DNA of 64,000 nucleotides from Ustulina deusta (GCA_023159155.1 JAJNNX010000074.1:1-64000); one strand, 5' to 3'. Shown: positions 1 through 14,520, counted from the first letter of the stretch. Notes: a model not told the origin generated them from the letters alone. A program made the numbers and translations.

Positions 1-3000
1 AAGCTTTATTATATATTTAGTAATAATAATAAAACTTTTAGATTTTTTTTTAAAATTAGTTGTTTAATTTTATATTTTATATAAATTAATATTTTATATT
101 ATTTTTTTATATAAAAATATTTAAAATATTTATATAAGCACTATAGTTTAATTTTAGTAAGGTAGCTAGCTACTTTATATAAATAAATATTAAAAAAAAT
201 AGCTTTATTTATATATAATAAAAAAAGTACTTTTATTTTTTTATATAATAATATTTTTTATATTATTAAAATAAGCTTTTAAGCAGTTTATATTTTTTAA
301 TACAAATAAAAACAAAGTAAAAATATTTAATATATAAAAAATTATATAACTAATTTTATTATTAATTTTTATTATATTAATTAAAGTTATTATATAATTT
401 TTATTAAAGTTTATTTTAGCTATTTTAAATATTTATATAATCTTTATATTAAGGTTTTTTATATATATATTTTTGTTTGCAGTTTTTTTATAATGCTTTA
501 ATATTTTATATAATACTAGTTATCTAATATAAATTAGTTTAAAAGTGAGTTTATTATTATTATTTAAATATTTTTTTAAGTTATATAATGTATAAATATA
601 TTATTTATAATATATTATATTATATTTTTATTATATATATTAAAATCTTTTTATTTTTTTTATTATATAAGTTTAAATAACTTTATATTTAGCAAAATAA
701 AAGAAAATTTTTGCTAAAGTTAGTTTATTATTAAATATTATTTTATATATATTAAAGTATTAGTTTTTATATAAGCTTTTTTTTAAAAGTATAGTTTATT
801 AACTAATATTTTTTTTTTAGTAAATAAAGTATTTCTTATTTATATAAATATTTTTTAAAAAATAGATATTTATATAATTTTAGCTAAAATATTATTTTTA
901 AAAATTACAAAAGTATTATTTAGTATTTTTATATTATACAAAGTAATAATTAATATAGTTATATTGCTTATTTATATAGTAAATATTCTCTGCTTTTTAT
1001 AAAAAATATTTGTTTAATAGCTTGCCTTTAATTTGGAAGCACAAACAAAAGTTAGAAAAAAAATTTTTGAATATAAGTTTTTAAAAAATAAGTACTGTTT
1101 TAAATTTAGGTATACTTTTATATACTTATATAATAATTATACTAAAATATATTTCTTTTAAATATTTTATTTTAAATACTTTTTATATTTTTAATAGCTT
1201 ATTAATTATAACTTTTAATATTTTATATAAAAAAAAGTTTTTTATTTATTTATATATTTATATAAAAATAATATTAGTTTAGTTTATTTAATATTAGTTA
1301 TAATTTATAACTATATTAAAATATAAGTTTATAATATTATATATTTTTTTTTATATATAATTAGAATTAATATAATATATATAGTAATTTTTTATATAAT
1401 TAGTTAAAATAGCTAAAAATATTATATAGAACTATTTTTTTATAATTTTTATTTTGTAGCAAAAATTAATAAATTATTATATTTTATTATAAAGCAAATT
1501 ATATAGTTTTTTAAAATAGTTTTTTTTTTTTGCTAAGTTTTTAAAAATATTTAATATTTTATTACTAAAATAATTTTATTTTAAATATTATATATAAATA
1601 AGATCTAAATACAAAATATAAATATTTTTATATTTAGTATTATATAAAATATTAGTTGTTTAAAAGTTTATAAACGGTATTATAAAACTAGGTATTTTAT
1701 TATATATTAAAAATATAGCATATTTTTAGCTTATATAGCTAGGTTATTAATTAGTATAAAGGATAAGTAATATTTTATACTTAGAAATAGTTTTTAAAAT
1801 ATATCTTTAGTGCCCTATTATTATATAATAGTATATTATTTTAAATTAAAAGTCTTTTTTGATTTTATATATAAAAGTTTTTTTAAAATTATACTTTAGT
1901 TTTAAAAATAAATACTATAGAACTATTCTATTATATAAAAAAGTTTTTATTATTATAGTTTTAATTACAAAATTACTAATTTAAAATAAAAAATACTAAT
2001 AATATTTAAGATTATTATATAAAAAATTAAAGTTTATATACTAAAATATATTTGTTTTTTATAAGTTATATAATATAGTTTTTTTTTAAATATTTTGCTA
2101 GTTTTTAGTCTAAAATATCTTTTATATAAAATATATTATATATTTTTAGAATAATTTTATTATTAATTAATTATAATATTTATAGTTTAGCTAACTTAAT
2201 ATTTTTTATTAATATTTTTTAAAAAAATTTTAGTTTATATAAAGTTTAGCTATATTTAATATATAAATATATAGCTTATATATTGATTTTGTTTTTAGTT
2301 ACTATATAAAAGTTATATAAAATATTATTATATATATAAAAATTAATTATTTTTTATATAGTAGCTAAAAAAATATTAGTATATTTAGTAATCTTTTTAG
2401 TTATAAACTTATATAAAAAGTTAGTTAAAAATATTAAGGATTATTTTTTAAAAGTTTTAATATTTTTATAAGTTTGTTTTTAATAGCTTTTATATAATTA
2501 GCTATTATCTAATATATTTATAAATATAAAAAATCAAATAAAAAAAGTTTAATTATAATATAAATTTTTATATAGTTTATATAATAATAATTAAAAAATA
2601 ATATAATTATGTACTATTAATTATATTTTTATATAAAAACTAAACTAAAATATAAATAAGTAATTAAATTTTTTTTTATTAACTTATTACTAAAAAAACT
2701 AAAATATAATATAGAATATATAGTTTATATAACTAGGTTAAGATTTTGTTTTTATTTTTGCTAATTTATATTTTTTAGCTAAAAATATTAATTAGTGTTA
2801 AATAGCTAAAAAATATAATATTATATATAACAAAAAAATAAAATAAATAATTATATATATTAATCTATTTTTTTAACTATCCGTACAAAAGCAAGACTTT
2901 TATATAAAAGATTTTTATATAGTAAGAGAATTCTATATATATATACCGCCTATACAATTAGACCAATCAGCTAATTACTAGTATTATATAAATAGTCTTG

Positions 3001-3045
3001 TATGCAGTTAGCAGTAGCCTCGTGCGTAGTTAACACTATTATTAC
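1..3045. other. AT-rich RIP-type block, left part, no gene
   Basis: This stretch is almost entirely A and T, with long TA and poly-T runs and no open frame of useful length on either strand. That composition is what RIP leaves in fungal transposons. I could not assign it to a transposon family. A slightly less mutated islet lies at about 2880-3045, containing ordinary words such as 'gcagtagcctcgtgcg'. It ends where the first long direct repeat begins. The block may run beyond the left edge of the window. Confidence 0.8.
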
Positions 3046-5668
3046 AACAGTTTTAGATTTTTTTTTTAAAAAATAAAATTAGTTTATTATTAAAAATTTT
3101 TTATAATACTATTTAATTAATCTAAATTTTTTTTTATAAAATATTAATTATTTTTAAATTTTTTTTAAATAATTTAATATAGTTATTTTTAATTATTATA
3201 AACTTAATTATAATAAGTTTTTTTAAAGTTTTTTTAACTAGCTATTTTTATTTATTTTAATAAAAATAATTCTAAAAGTTTTATATAATTTTTTTAATAG
3301 TAGTTTAGTTTTTTTATTTTTAGAAATTATTATATAAACCTTTTTTGTTTTAAGTTTAAAAGTTTTAAGTTTTTTTTATAATTTTTTAGTTTTAGTTATT
3401 TTTAGAATAATTGTTTTAATATTTAATAATATTTTTTTAATATTTAATTATATTAATTAATATTTTTTTATATTTTTAGGTTTATATTTTATTATTTATA
3501 ATTAAAAAGTTTAATTATAATTATTAATAAAAATTAAGCTAATAAAAATAAATTATTTAGTTAGATTAATTATTATTTTTAGGTTTTTATTAAAATATTT
3601 TATTTTATTAATTATTAATTTTTATAGTATATATTAAATATTTATAGATTTTGCTAACTATTTTGTTTTAGTAATTATAAAACTTTTAAAGTTTAGCTAA
3701 ATAAATTATTTTTATTTTTAATTATTACTTAATTTATTATATAAATTTATAGCTAATTATTAAAAAAATATAAGCTTTAGTATTATATAAAACTAAAGTT
3801 TTTATTTTAATATTATTAATTTATAATTAAGTAAATATTTTAAAAATAATTAATTTGTTTTAGTTATATATTTTAACTAAAATAAATAAAAAAATTAATA
3901 AAAAGATTTTTATTAGTTTTATTTATTTTTTGAGTTAGATAAATTATTAGAATTATTTTTGTTATAGCTCTTTTTTGCTAGTTAAATATTTAAAACTTTA
4001 AGCTTTTAATTAAAATAGTTAATTAATATTTGTTTTTTTTTATTATAAATAAAGCAAGTTTTATTATTTTAATAAGCTTTTTTTTTATAATTAGTATTTA
4101 TTTTAACTATTTTAAAATAAATGTTTTAAAACTTTTAAAATTAGCTAAAAATTAATAAATAGGTTTATTAAAAGTTTAGTTATTTAAGTTAGATTTTTAT
4201 TTAGTTAAACTAATAAGTTTAATTTATTAATAATTTTTATAAGTTTATTTAGCGTTATATATTAATTTAATAACTTTATTAATAAATAATTTATAAAAAA
4301 TAACTAAATTTATATAAAAATAGTTCTATAATTTATATTTTTATTATAATTTAACAAATTAATATTTTTAAATTAAACTATTAAATATAAAAATAAACTT
4401 ATTAATATTTTTATTAGCTTTATATATATAAATTTAAAATATTTTATAAATAATAACTATTTAATTAAAATTATAATAAAATTATTAATAAAGTTTAAAT
4501 TATTTTAATAATATTATTAAATAGTTTTTTAATTAAATAAAAATATATTTTTATTAATTTTTTAATATATTTTTTTAATTAGTTTATAATATACTAAAAT
4601 TAATTATTTTTAGTTTAAAATATAATAATATTTTTATTTAGTTTTTTTATTAGTTTATAAACTTAATTATTAAATAAAGCTTTATTTTTTATAAACTTAC
4701 TAGGATTAATTTTTTATATTTTAGTTTTTTTAATTTACATAAGGTTTAAAGTATTAAAAAATAAACTAATAAAATAAAAAATAAATAAAATAATAAAATT
4801 AAAAAGTTTAAAATTAATATTTTTAAATATATTTTTTATTATTAAATTATAGTTATTTTTTAAAAATACTAAAATAAATATATTAAAAAATTAGTATTTT
4901 ATTTTTTTTATTTATTAAAAAAGTTCTATTAGAACTAATATAAAATTATAAGCTTATATAATTATAATATTTATTAATATATTTTTAAATATATTATTTA
5001 TTTTAAATTATTTTAGTTCTAGTTTAAATTTTGCTTTTTTAAGTTTTAATTTTTAATTTTTTTTTAAATATTAGTTTATTTAAAACGTTTATAAAAAAAT
5101 TTAATATTTAATTTTTTTTTTTTATAAAATTTTTTTTTTAAATTGTTTAATAATAAAAAGCTAGCTATATTTAAAGCTTAAAGTTATTTTAATTATTTAA
5201 AAACTAAAAATAAAATAAAAATATTTAAAATTAGGTTTTTTATAGGTTATTAGCTTTTAAATAATATAAAAATTAAAAGTTTTATTAAAGTTGTATTAAA
5301 ATTAAGTTTATATTATAAAATATATAATTAAAAAAAAATATATTTATATTTTATTAATTATAACAAAATAAAAAAAAATATATTTATTAAATATTTATTA
5401 ATAAATAATTAATAAGCTTAAAGTAGTATTATAATTAGTTAAATAAAGTTTTTATAGCTAGTTTATTAATATTATAAACAAAAACTTTAAATTAAAAAAA
5501 AAGAAAAAAAGAAAAAAAGTCAGAGTTTATAAAATAAATAGATATAAACTCTATATATATAGCTATAAAGTTATTGGTTAGTTTATATATAGATTTCCTA
5601 TTTTATTGTTATATAAGTCTCGAGTTCTTATAGGTCTTGCTAAAACTATACTAACTATTATAATAAAT
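3046..5668. repeat. Long direct repeat, copy 1 (RIP-degraded, unclassified transposon)
   Basis: This ~2.6 kb stretch is repeated in the same orientation at about 9957-12542. Shared anchors occur in the same order: the stretch near 3471-3560 matches 10441-10510, the stretch near 4216-4330 matches 11215-11330, and the tail at 5410-5668 matches 12305-12542. Both copies end with 'ctaaaactatactaac' followed by a short TA-rich word. Differences are mostly transitions plus a few indels. Two copies of one family are what RIP needs to act. No transposase or reverse-transcriptase motif could be read with confidence, so the element class is open. Confidence 0.7.
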
Positions 5669-8040
5669 TTGCTAATTAATAGTAAATATAGCTAAAAATT
5701 ATATAAAATATTATAAACTTACTTATTAATATATATATAATAAAAATAGCTAATTAATAGCAAATAAAGTATAATAAATTAATATAAATATATATATATA
5801 TAAATTAGTATAGGTAGCTGCTTATATATATATATATTAGCTAGGTTGCTAATTAATTATATATATAATAGCTAAACTAGCTAACGTATATATATAACTA
5901 ATCAATGCATATATAACTAAATTAGCTAATCGGTAGTATAGCAATCCATTAATTAGCTAAACAATAGTTTTTTTTAAGCTATAAATATAAAAGCATATTT
6001 ATATATAAATTATATAAGGATCTATTTATATAGCTATTAAACAAAAGATTTATTAGTATATATAGCTATTAAAACACAGAACTAGCTAATTAATAGTATA
6101 GTAATTCGTTAATTAAAACTATAAACAAACATTTTTTTATAAACTACGAACATATTTATATATAATTTAATATATGAATATGTTTATAAGCTATTAAACA
6201 TAAGAAGTTTAACTGATTAATAATTCGACTAGCTAATTAACAATACAAAAATCAATATATAGCGCTAAACACTACAATAAAAATAACACTTTTGAAATAA
6301 AGCTTCTAAAACAAGGTTTAAATAGCGCTTTTTTTAAACCGTACATATTTAAGCAAATTCTTATATAAACTATATAAGCACTTGTTTATATAGCAACTTA
6401 TATAGGAACTAACTAATTAACGGCCTAAAAGCCTAAAAATGACAAAAAATAATAAAAATGCTAAATATATTAAAAACGCTAGAAATGCTAAAAATACTAA
6501 AAATAAAGGTATACGTATAATTAACGAAAGCTTAGAACAAATATATAATAACTTAGAGCAAACTTTCCTGTGGGCTATAGTACTACAAATATATTTGCAT
6601 ATAATTTATATAGGAATCTATTTATAAAACTATATATAACAAAAAATCCGGCTAATTGCTAATAAAACGCTAACTAAAAGAGTAAATAAAAGACTTGAAG
6701 CAATAGGTTTTTATAAGTAATATATATATAAGCAGGTTTATATAAAAATTTATATAGCAACCTATTTATATAAATATTTAAATATAGACTTAATTAATTA
6801 ATGTAGTAGTAATATATATAGCTAGCGATAAGCTAATTATAGATTAAAACAAAAGCTTCCCTAGAAGCTATATATTTATAAGCTAGTTTATATAATAACT
6901 TATATAGGATTTGGCTTATAAATGTATTTAGATAGGGATATATTTGCAAAAGTAATTAGTTAATTAACTACCTGTTTAGCTGATCGGCAGTTTAGTACAA
7001 AAACTTTTTTTGGACTAAAAAACGTAAAAGTATATTTATATATAAAATAATATATAGGTCTGCTTAAATAACTTTTTAATAAAAAGACTAACTAGTTGAT
7101 TAATTAAACAATATAATATATATAGCTAGCTAACAAAACAATGGGCTAATTAAACTAATTAATATATATATAATTAGCTAAGCTAACAAAGCCTAAAAAA
7201 TAAAAGCAATTAGTTAATTAGCGTATTATATATATAACGTATAGATATAAGCGCGTTTATATATAAATTTATATAACGGACTGCTTAAACATATATATAA
7301 ACATATAAACTAACTAATTAACGCAAACTAAGCTAAATCGGCTAATTAATATATATTGCTAGCTTAGCTAACTAACTAGAGTAGCTCCTTAAACTAATAA
7401 ACTAAGGCTTTTGTATAAGTTATATATTTGTAAACAAGTCTATATACTAATTTATATAGCAGGTTGTTTATATATATATTTTAGCAAAGGACTTAGTAAT
7501 AAATGTATATAGCTAAAGCAGCGAGGCTAATTAATATATATAAGCAATTAGTTTGGTTAATTGTACGGACTAGGCTTAATCGGCTGTTTAACACATATAG
7601 CTAACAAACTAGGCTTCCTAAAAAATATATAGCTATAAGCAAACTTATATATAGATTTATATAAAAAGCTGCTTGTAAATATATTTATATAAAGAATTAG
7701 CTGTTTATAAGTTAGCTAATTAACTAGCTAACTAATTAATTAGATTAGTCTTTACGTAAAGCTAGCATTAAGTCTATTAATATATTATAAATATATTTAT
7801 ATATAAATTTATATAGAAAAGCGTTAAGCATTAGTTTCCGATTATAAGTTATGTTCTAAAAAGCAATAAATGTTTGTAAGCATTGTTATATATAAATTTA
7901 TATAAAAGATTGCTTTATTGTAGCCTTACTAAAAACACTATTAAAGAAAAACAAAGCAACTTAATACTAAAAATAACTAAAAATAATAAAAATAAACTAG
8001 AACACTTACTATTAAAAAACTAGTATAAATGCTATACGTC
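5669..8040. repeat. Degenerate tandem-like array of AT-rich units
   Basis: A recurring core of the type 'gtttatatataaatttatata' followed by a short 'gctgcttt/ggctgctt'-like word appears at about 5992, 6148, 6360, 6597, 6727, 6880, 7026, 7248, 7430, 7632, 7790 and 7873. Between cores lie variants of 'gctaattaattag'. Spacing is irregular, roughly 80-240 bp and most often 150-200 bp, so units have diverged or been partly deleted. It reads like an old satellite or minisatellite, or repeated internal parts of an element, decayed by RIP. The 62-codon frame at 6439-6627 is low-complexity and not a credible gene. Confidence 0.5.
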
Positions 8041-8225
8041 TAAAATAAATGTTGCTTTAAGAAGTTCGAAGGCTTTTATAGCTATTCGAACCCCTGAATA
8101 TAGCCAAAGATCAGCCGGTTCGGGCTACGGGCGGCCCGAATACAGCTAACAATTAACGTACAGCCACATTCGCAGCTGCTAGCGGGCCGCTAGCACCAGC
8201 CCTGCTGCATTATAACCCTATTAAT
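8041..8225. other. G+C-richer islet inside the AT block
   Basis: About 180 bp have near-normal base composition inside otherwise AT-only DNA, including 'gggctacgggcggcccgaat' and a 'gctagcgggccgctagc' palindrome-like stretch near 8180. No frame or RNA gene was recognised. It may be a fragment below the RIP length threshold, or single-copy DNA caught between two transposons. Confidence 0.55.
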
Positions 8226-9956
8226 TAAATAGTATATTTTTACTATTTATTACTACGTATTGCTATATTATAATTAATATAAATAATAAATAAAAAAAAC
8301 TAAAAATTTTATTTTGTAATATTTTATTTTTTTTATAGTTATAGCAATTATATATATATTATTTATAATTATATTCTAAATAAAACTAATAATATTTTTG
8401 TTTTAATATTTTAATTGTTTTATATTAATTTTAATATATAATAATTAAAAATAGATAAACTTTTTAAATTAAAACTATATAAAAAAATAGTTTTATTTAA
8501 AATAATTTTAAATATATATAGTTTTTTATTTTTATTTTTTAAATTTTATAACTAGTTTTTTTGTTTAATTAAGTTTATTAAATTAGTTTTTTAGAAAATA
8601 TTAAATAGAAAATCTATAATTAATATAAAACTTAGTATTTTATTAAAAAAAACTAATATTATTATTTCTTTTTTAGTTTTTTTAATTTTAATTATAAAAA
8701 GCTTTATTATTTTTTTTAATAAAATATTAGCTATTATGTTTTTTTGTTTTAATTAGTATTAACAAATAATATTAAAGTTTAATAAAAAATTAGCTTAATA
8801 TATTTATTATATTAATAAAATTTATTTATTTAAAAAATATAATAAAACTTAATAATTAATTATTATAAAAAATTTAGTTTTAAAAAGTTTTAAATAATAA
8901 TATTTTAAATTTTATATTATTACTAAAAATTTATAGTTTTAAATTAAGTAAACTTGTTTAATTAATATTATTATTTTAAAAAAATACTTTATAAGTTTTT
9001 AGATTATATTTTTTTTATTATTATTAAATAATTTTTTTTATCATATTATATAAAATATTTATTTTTATTTATATTAGTTAGCTAAGTTTAAAAAAAACTA
9101 AAATAAATATTTTATATACTAATAGTTTTATATATTTAAAAGTTTATTTTTTTTTAATAATTAATTTAAAAAAGCAATAATTTTACTAATATAATAAATA
9201 AATATATAAATATAATTATAAAGCTTAAAAAATAACTAAATTAATTTAATATTTTTAAAATTATTAAAATTTTAATTTATAATTGTTTAAATTTTAATAA
9301 GATTAATTTTAATATTTATTTTAGTTTTTATAACTATTTTTAAATAATTAATAATAAATATATTAAAATAAAACTTTTTAATATTTTTTTAATATTTAGT
9401 TTAATATAAGTAATAAATTATTTTTTTATAATAAGTTTAGTACTATTTTTTAATTTGAAAATAAATTAAAATATTATTTATATAAATATTTATAAATTTA
9501 TATATTAATAAAAATTTATTATTAAATAGGTTTTATTTTTAAACTAAATAATAAAACTTTTTATTAAAATATTTTTTTATAAATTTAAAATAAAATAAAA
9601 TAATATAATTTTATAATTAATAATAATTAATAAAAAATTTGAATAATAATTAGTTTTATAAAATAAATAGTATTATAATAATTAAATATAGTATTACTAA
9701 TATTTAAAACTAATATAATTTAGTTTTTTAAATATATATTTTTTTATTAATAATTAATTATAAATTTAAATATAAATAAAATAAAAATAATATTTAAGTT
9801 TATATTTTGTTTAATAAAATTTATAACTAATAGTTTATTTATAAACTTTTTTTTAAATAAAATAAACTATATAAATATTTAATATTAATAAAATTTAAAA
9901 ATATATTTTTTATTATTAAATTTTAGTATTATATTAAATTTTAATTATATTAATAA
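8226..9956. other. AT-rich block between repeats, no gene
   Basis: This is RIP-type AT-rich DNA without open frames or recognisable motifs. It separates the tandem-like array from the second copy of the long direct repeat. A short 'gttttagatttttttttt' word at its right end also occurs near 40-60 and at 3046. Confidence 0.7.
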
Positions 9957-12542
9957 TAAAGTTTTAGATTTTTTTTTTAAAAAGAACTTTTTTAAGTATA
10001 ATAACTAAAAAAAACAAAAAGCTTTATATTAATTTTATATTTTTAAATGGTTTTTTTTTTTAAAAATAAAATTGGTTTATTATTAAAAATCTTTTATAGT
10101 ACTACTTAATTAATTTAAATTTATTTTTTTTATAAAATATTAATTATTTTTAATTATTATAAACTTAATTTTAATAAAGTTTTTTAAAGTTTTTTTAGCT
10201 AGTTATTTTTATTTATTTTAATAAAAATAATTCTAAAAGTTTTATATAATTTTTTTAATAATAGCTTAGTTTTTTTTTTTTTTTAAATTATTATATAACC
10301 TTTTTTTATTTTAAGTTTAAAAGTTCTAGGTTTTTTTTATATTTTTTTAGTTTTAGTTTTAGTTTTAGTTATTTTTAAAATAATTGTTTTATTTTTAAAA
10401 AATTATTTTAATATTTAATTATATTAATTAATATTTTTTTATATTTTTAGGTTTATATTTTATTATTTATAACTAAAAAGTTTAACTATAATTATTAATA
10501 AAAATTAAACTAATAAAAATAAATTATTTAATTAAATTAATTATTATTTTTAAGTTTTTATTAAAATATTTTATTTTATTAATTATTTAATACTAATAAT
10601 AATATTATAACTAAAATTAATAATTTAAAATTTTTAATTTTTAAATTATTAATTATTAATTTTTATTATATATATTAAATATTTATAAACTTTATAAATT
10701 ATTTTATTTTAATAATTATAAAGTTTTTAAAATTTAATTAAATAAACTATTTTTATTTTTAATTATGATTTAATTTATTATATAAATTTATAGCTAATTA
10801 TTAAAAAAATATAAGGTTTAATATTATATAAAACTAAAGTTTTTATTTTAATATTATTAATTTATAATTAAGTAAATATTTTAAAAATAATTAATTTATT
10901 TTAACTATATATTTTAATTAAAATAAATAAAAAGATTAATAAAAAAGATTTTATTAGTTCTATTTATTTTTTAAATTAAATAAACTACTAAAACTATTTT
11001 TATTATAAATTTTTTTTGCTAATTAAATATTTAAAACTTTAAACTTTTAATTAAAATAATTAATTAATATTTTTTTTTATTATAAATAAAATAAGTTTTA
11101 TTATTTTAATAAGTTTTTTTTTTTATAATTAATATTTTTTTTAATTATTTTAAAATAAATATTTTAAAATTTTTTAAGTTTACTAAAAATTTAATTATTT
11201 AAATTAAATTTATAAGTTTAATTTATTAATAATTTTTATAAGCTTATTTAATATTATATATTAATTTAATAATTTTATTAATAAATAATTTATAAAAAAT
11301 ATTTAAATTTATATAAAAATAGTTTTATAATTTATATTTTTATTAGTTTTATATATATAAACTTAAAATATTTTATAAATAATAATTATTTAATTAAAAT
11401 TATTTTAGTAATATTATTAAATAATTTTTTAATTAAATAAAAATATATTTTTATTAATTTTTTAGTATATTTTTTAATTAATTTATAATATATTAAAATT
11501 AGTTATTTTTAGTTTAAAATATAATAAAATTTTTATTTAGTTTTTTTATTAGTTTATAAACTTAATTATTAAATAAAGTTTTATTTTTTATAAATTTATT
11601 AAAATTAATTTTTTATATTTTAGTTTTTTTAATATAAATAAGGTTTAAAATATTAAAAAATAAACTAATAAAACAAAAAATAAATAAAATAACAAAACTA
11701 AAAAGTTTAAAGTTAGTACTTTTAAATATATTTTTTATTATTAAATTATAATTATTTTTTAAAAGTATTAAAATAAATATAATAAAAAATTAATATTTTA
11801 TTTTTTTTATTTTTTAAAAAAGTTTTACTTAAATTAATATAAAATTATAAGCTTATATAATTATAATATTTTTTAATATATTTTTAGATATATTATTTAT
11901 TTTAAATTATTTTAGCTCTAGTTTAAATCTTATTTTTTTAAGTTTTAACTTTTTGTTTTTTTTAAATTTTTTTTTAAATATTAGTTCGCTTAAAATGTTT
12001 ATAAAAAAGTCTAATATAAAATTTTTTTTTTAATTTATTTAATAATAAAAAGCTAGCCATATTTAAAAACTAAAAATAAAATAAAAACATTTAAAGTTAA
12101 ATTTTTTATAAGTTATTAGTTTTTAAATAATATGAAAATTAAAAATTTTATTAAAATTATATTAAAATTAAATTTATATTATAAAATATATAATTTTTTA
12201 TATTAAATATATAACTAAAAAAAAAAGTTTATTTATATTTTGCTAATTATAGCAAAATAAAAAATATATATTTATTAAATATTTATTAATAAATAATTAA
12301 TAAATTTAAAGTAGTATTATAATTAGTTAAATAAAGCTTTTATAGCTAGTTTATTAATACTATAAATAAAAACTCTAAATTAAAAAAAAAAATTTAAAGT
12401 TTATAAAATAAATAAATATAAACTCTATATATATAGTTATAGAATTATAAGTTGGTTTATATATAAACTTTTTATTTTATTGCTATATAGGTCTAAAGTT
12501 CTTGCAAGTCTTGCTAAAACTATACTAACTATTATAATAAAT
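9957..12542. repeat. Long direct repeat, copy 2
   Basis: Second, same-orientation copy of the 3046-5668 repeat. It lacks about 70 bp present in copy 1 near 4345-4410. It carries an extra segment of about 65 bp at 10589-10650 and about 80 additional bases near its left end (9980-10050). The tail at 12305-12542 is the best-conserved part, ending with the same words as copy 1. Unclassified, heavily RIP-mutated. Confidence 0.7.
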
Positions 12543-14340
12543 ATATTTAGGCTTTTTATTAAAAACAAATAGGTTTATATTATTATTTTTTAGCTTTTAA
12601 TTTTATTATTTTTGCTTAGTAGCTATAATAGCTTTATTAAAAAAAATGCTAAAAAAATTTTAAAAATTTATTAATAAAGATTAGTTTTATAATAATATAA
12701 GTATTATTTAGTTTTATTAATTTGTTTTAAATAGTTTAATATTTTAAAGCTAGCTTAATTATATTATTTTTGTAAAACTTTAAAGTAATATTGTTTTATT
12801 TATATATTAATAATTAAAAAATAGTATTATTATAAAGTTTAAATTTTTTAATAATTTTTGTTTATATAAAAATAGTAGTATTATAAAAAATTATATTAGT
12901 ATGTTTAACTATTGTTTAAATATTAGGTTTAAGCTAATTTTAAATTATTATATAAACTTTGTTTTGTTTATTTTTTTTTTTTTTTTTTTTTAATAAATAG
13001 CAATATTTTTGCTAGTTTATTAAACAAAAATTAAAGCTTAAATCTTTTTAAGTAAAAATTATTTATATTTTATTATTAATAAATATTTAAATATTTTTTT
13101 AATAAATTTAATATAATCTATAAAAAAGTTTATTATAAAAATAAATTTTAAATTTATTAATTTAATTTTGTTTATTATAATTATTTTGTTAAGTTATTTT
13201 TAAATAAGTTTTAAAAATTAAAGCTTTAATATTAAAGTTAAAAATAAAAATAATAGTTTTTTGTTTAAACTTTTATATAATAAATAATAAGTTTAGTAGT
13301 GCCTAAAAATATATTATTAAACATATAAAAAAAAAAAAAAATACTAGTATTAGTATATAGTTAGTTAGTCTAAGCACTATTAAATATATAAAAATAAATA
13401 CAAGTATTATTAATTATATAGAAATAAATAATATAAATATTACTATATATATAAATAGTACTAGAGTTAAAAATAAAAAAATAATAAAAATTTTAAGTAA
13501 TAATTTTAAAACTAAAAAGGTTTAATTTGTTTAGAAATAAAAAAAGTAATAATATAAATTATAAATTTAGTAATAAATTATAGAATAAAATATTATTAAA
13601 TAAAAATATTTTGTTTTTAGATTTATTTATAAATAAATTAAGTAAAGCAGTAATTAATTTAATAATAAAATATAAAAAATTATTTTTATTAAAAAATCTA
13701 AAAATAAAAAAATAAAAAAATAGTTTTAACTTAAAAAAATATTATTTAATATTTAAAAATATTATATTTTTAATTCTATTTAAATAAATAGATTATAAAT
13801 ATTTAAAAATAAAAAATTAAATATTTTAAAATATTTAAAAAATAAAATAGCTAATAGTAAAAATTTTTTTTACTAAATTTAGCATTAATAAAGTTTTATA
13901 GCTAAAATACCTAATAAGTAGCTAAAGCTAAAAATTTACTAGTTAAATTATGCTATAACGTTTTAAGTTAGTTTTAGTTTATAAAAGCAAAAAAAAAAAT
14001 AAGTAATATTAGAATTTTTATTTATTTTAGTTTTAAAAAAAAAGTTCTGTTTATTTGTTATATTAAAGATTATATAAGTTAAATAAAATATTTATATATT
14101 ATATAACGTTTATAAAAATAAATAAAGCAAATTAGCTTTTGTTTAAAATTAATATTTCTATTTAATATTAAAACGTTTTAAAAAGTTTTATTGCAATAAA
14201 AAATTAACAAAACGCTTATAAAAAGTTATAGGTCCGCTAGCGTTTAGATTAAACAAAACTATTAAATAGCGTTTATATTAAAAACAATATAAGTAAGCTA
14301 TTCTAAGCTTATAACCTATTAAAATAAATATATATATATA
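12543..14340. other. AT-rich block, right end, no gene
   Basis: AT-only DNA continues to about 14340, where composition changes abruptly to gene-like sequence. A Lys/Ile/Asn-rich frame around 13370-13530 is open for some 50 codons but is low-complexity, as expected by chance at this composition. No motif was recognised. Confidence 0.7.
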
Positions 14341-14520
14341 TAAGTAAATAGAATATTTTGTATATTCTGGATAATCAGAAGGAAGAATTAAGGACTAAAG
14401 GTCCAGGGGAATCTAGTAATACATATAGTCAGAGGATAGAGTGTACCTAATCTCCACATTCCAACACCCAAGGCAACTATGTAAGCAGGTTCAGCCAGCT
14501 GTGGGATCTTGGATTTTGAG

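Noticed and set aside
2040..2700. Possible Ty3/gypsy integrase trace on the plus strand (a Q-I-K-K-V block where gypsy elements have Q-T-E-R)
   Set aside because: The spacing to a candidate core motif is about right, but several expected residues cannot be explained by transitions alone, and composition makes chance matches easy.
6439..6627. 62-codon frame in the tandem-like array
   Set aside because: Asn/Lys/Ile low-complexity product, explained by base composition and repeats.
8056..8110. tRNA-like words (ttcgaa, gaacccc) in the GC islet
   Set aside because: No cloverleaf could be drawn; no convincing tRNA gene was found by eye anywhere in the window.
1..14340. CRISPR-like or prokaryotic features
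   Set aside because: Introns, RIP and gene content are fungal; the repeats are degenerate and lack unique spacers.
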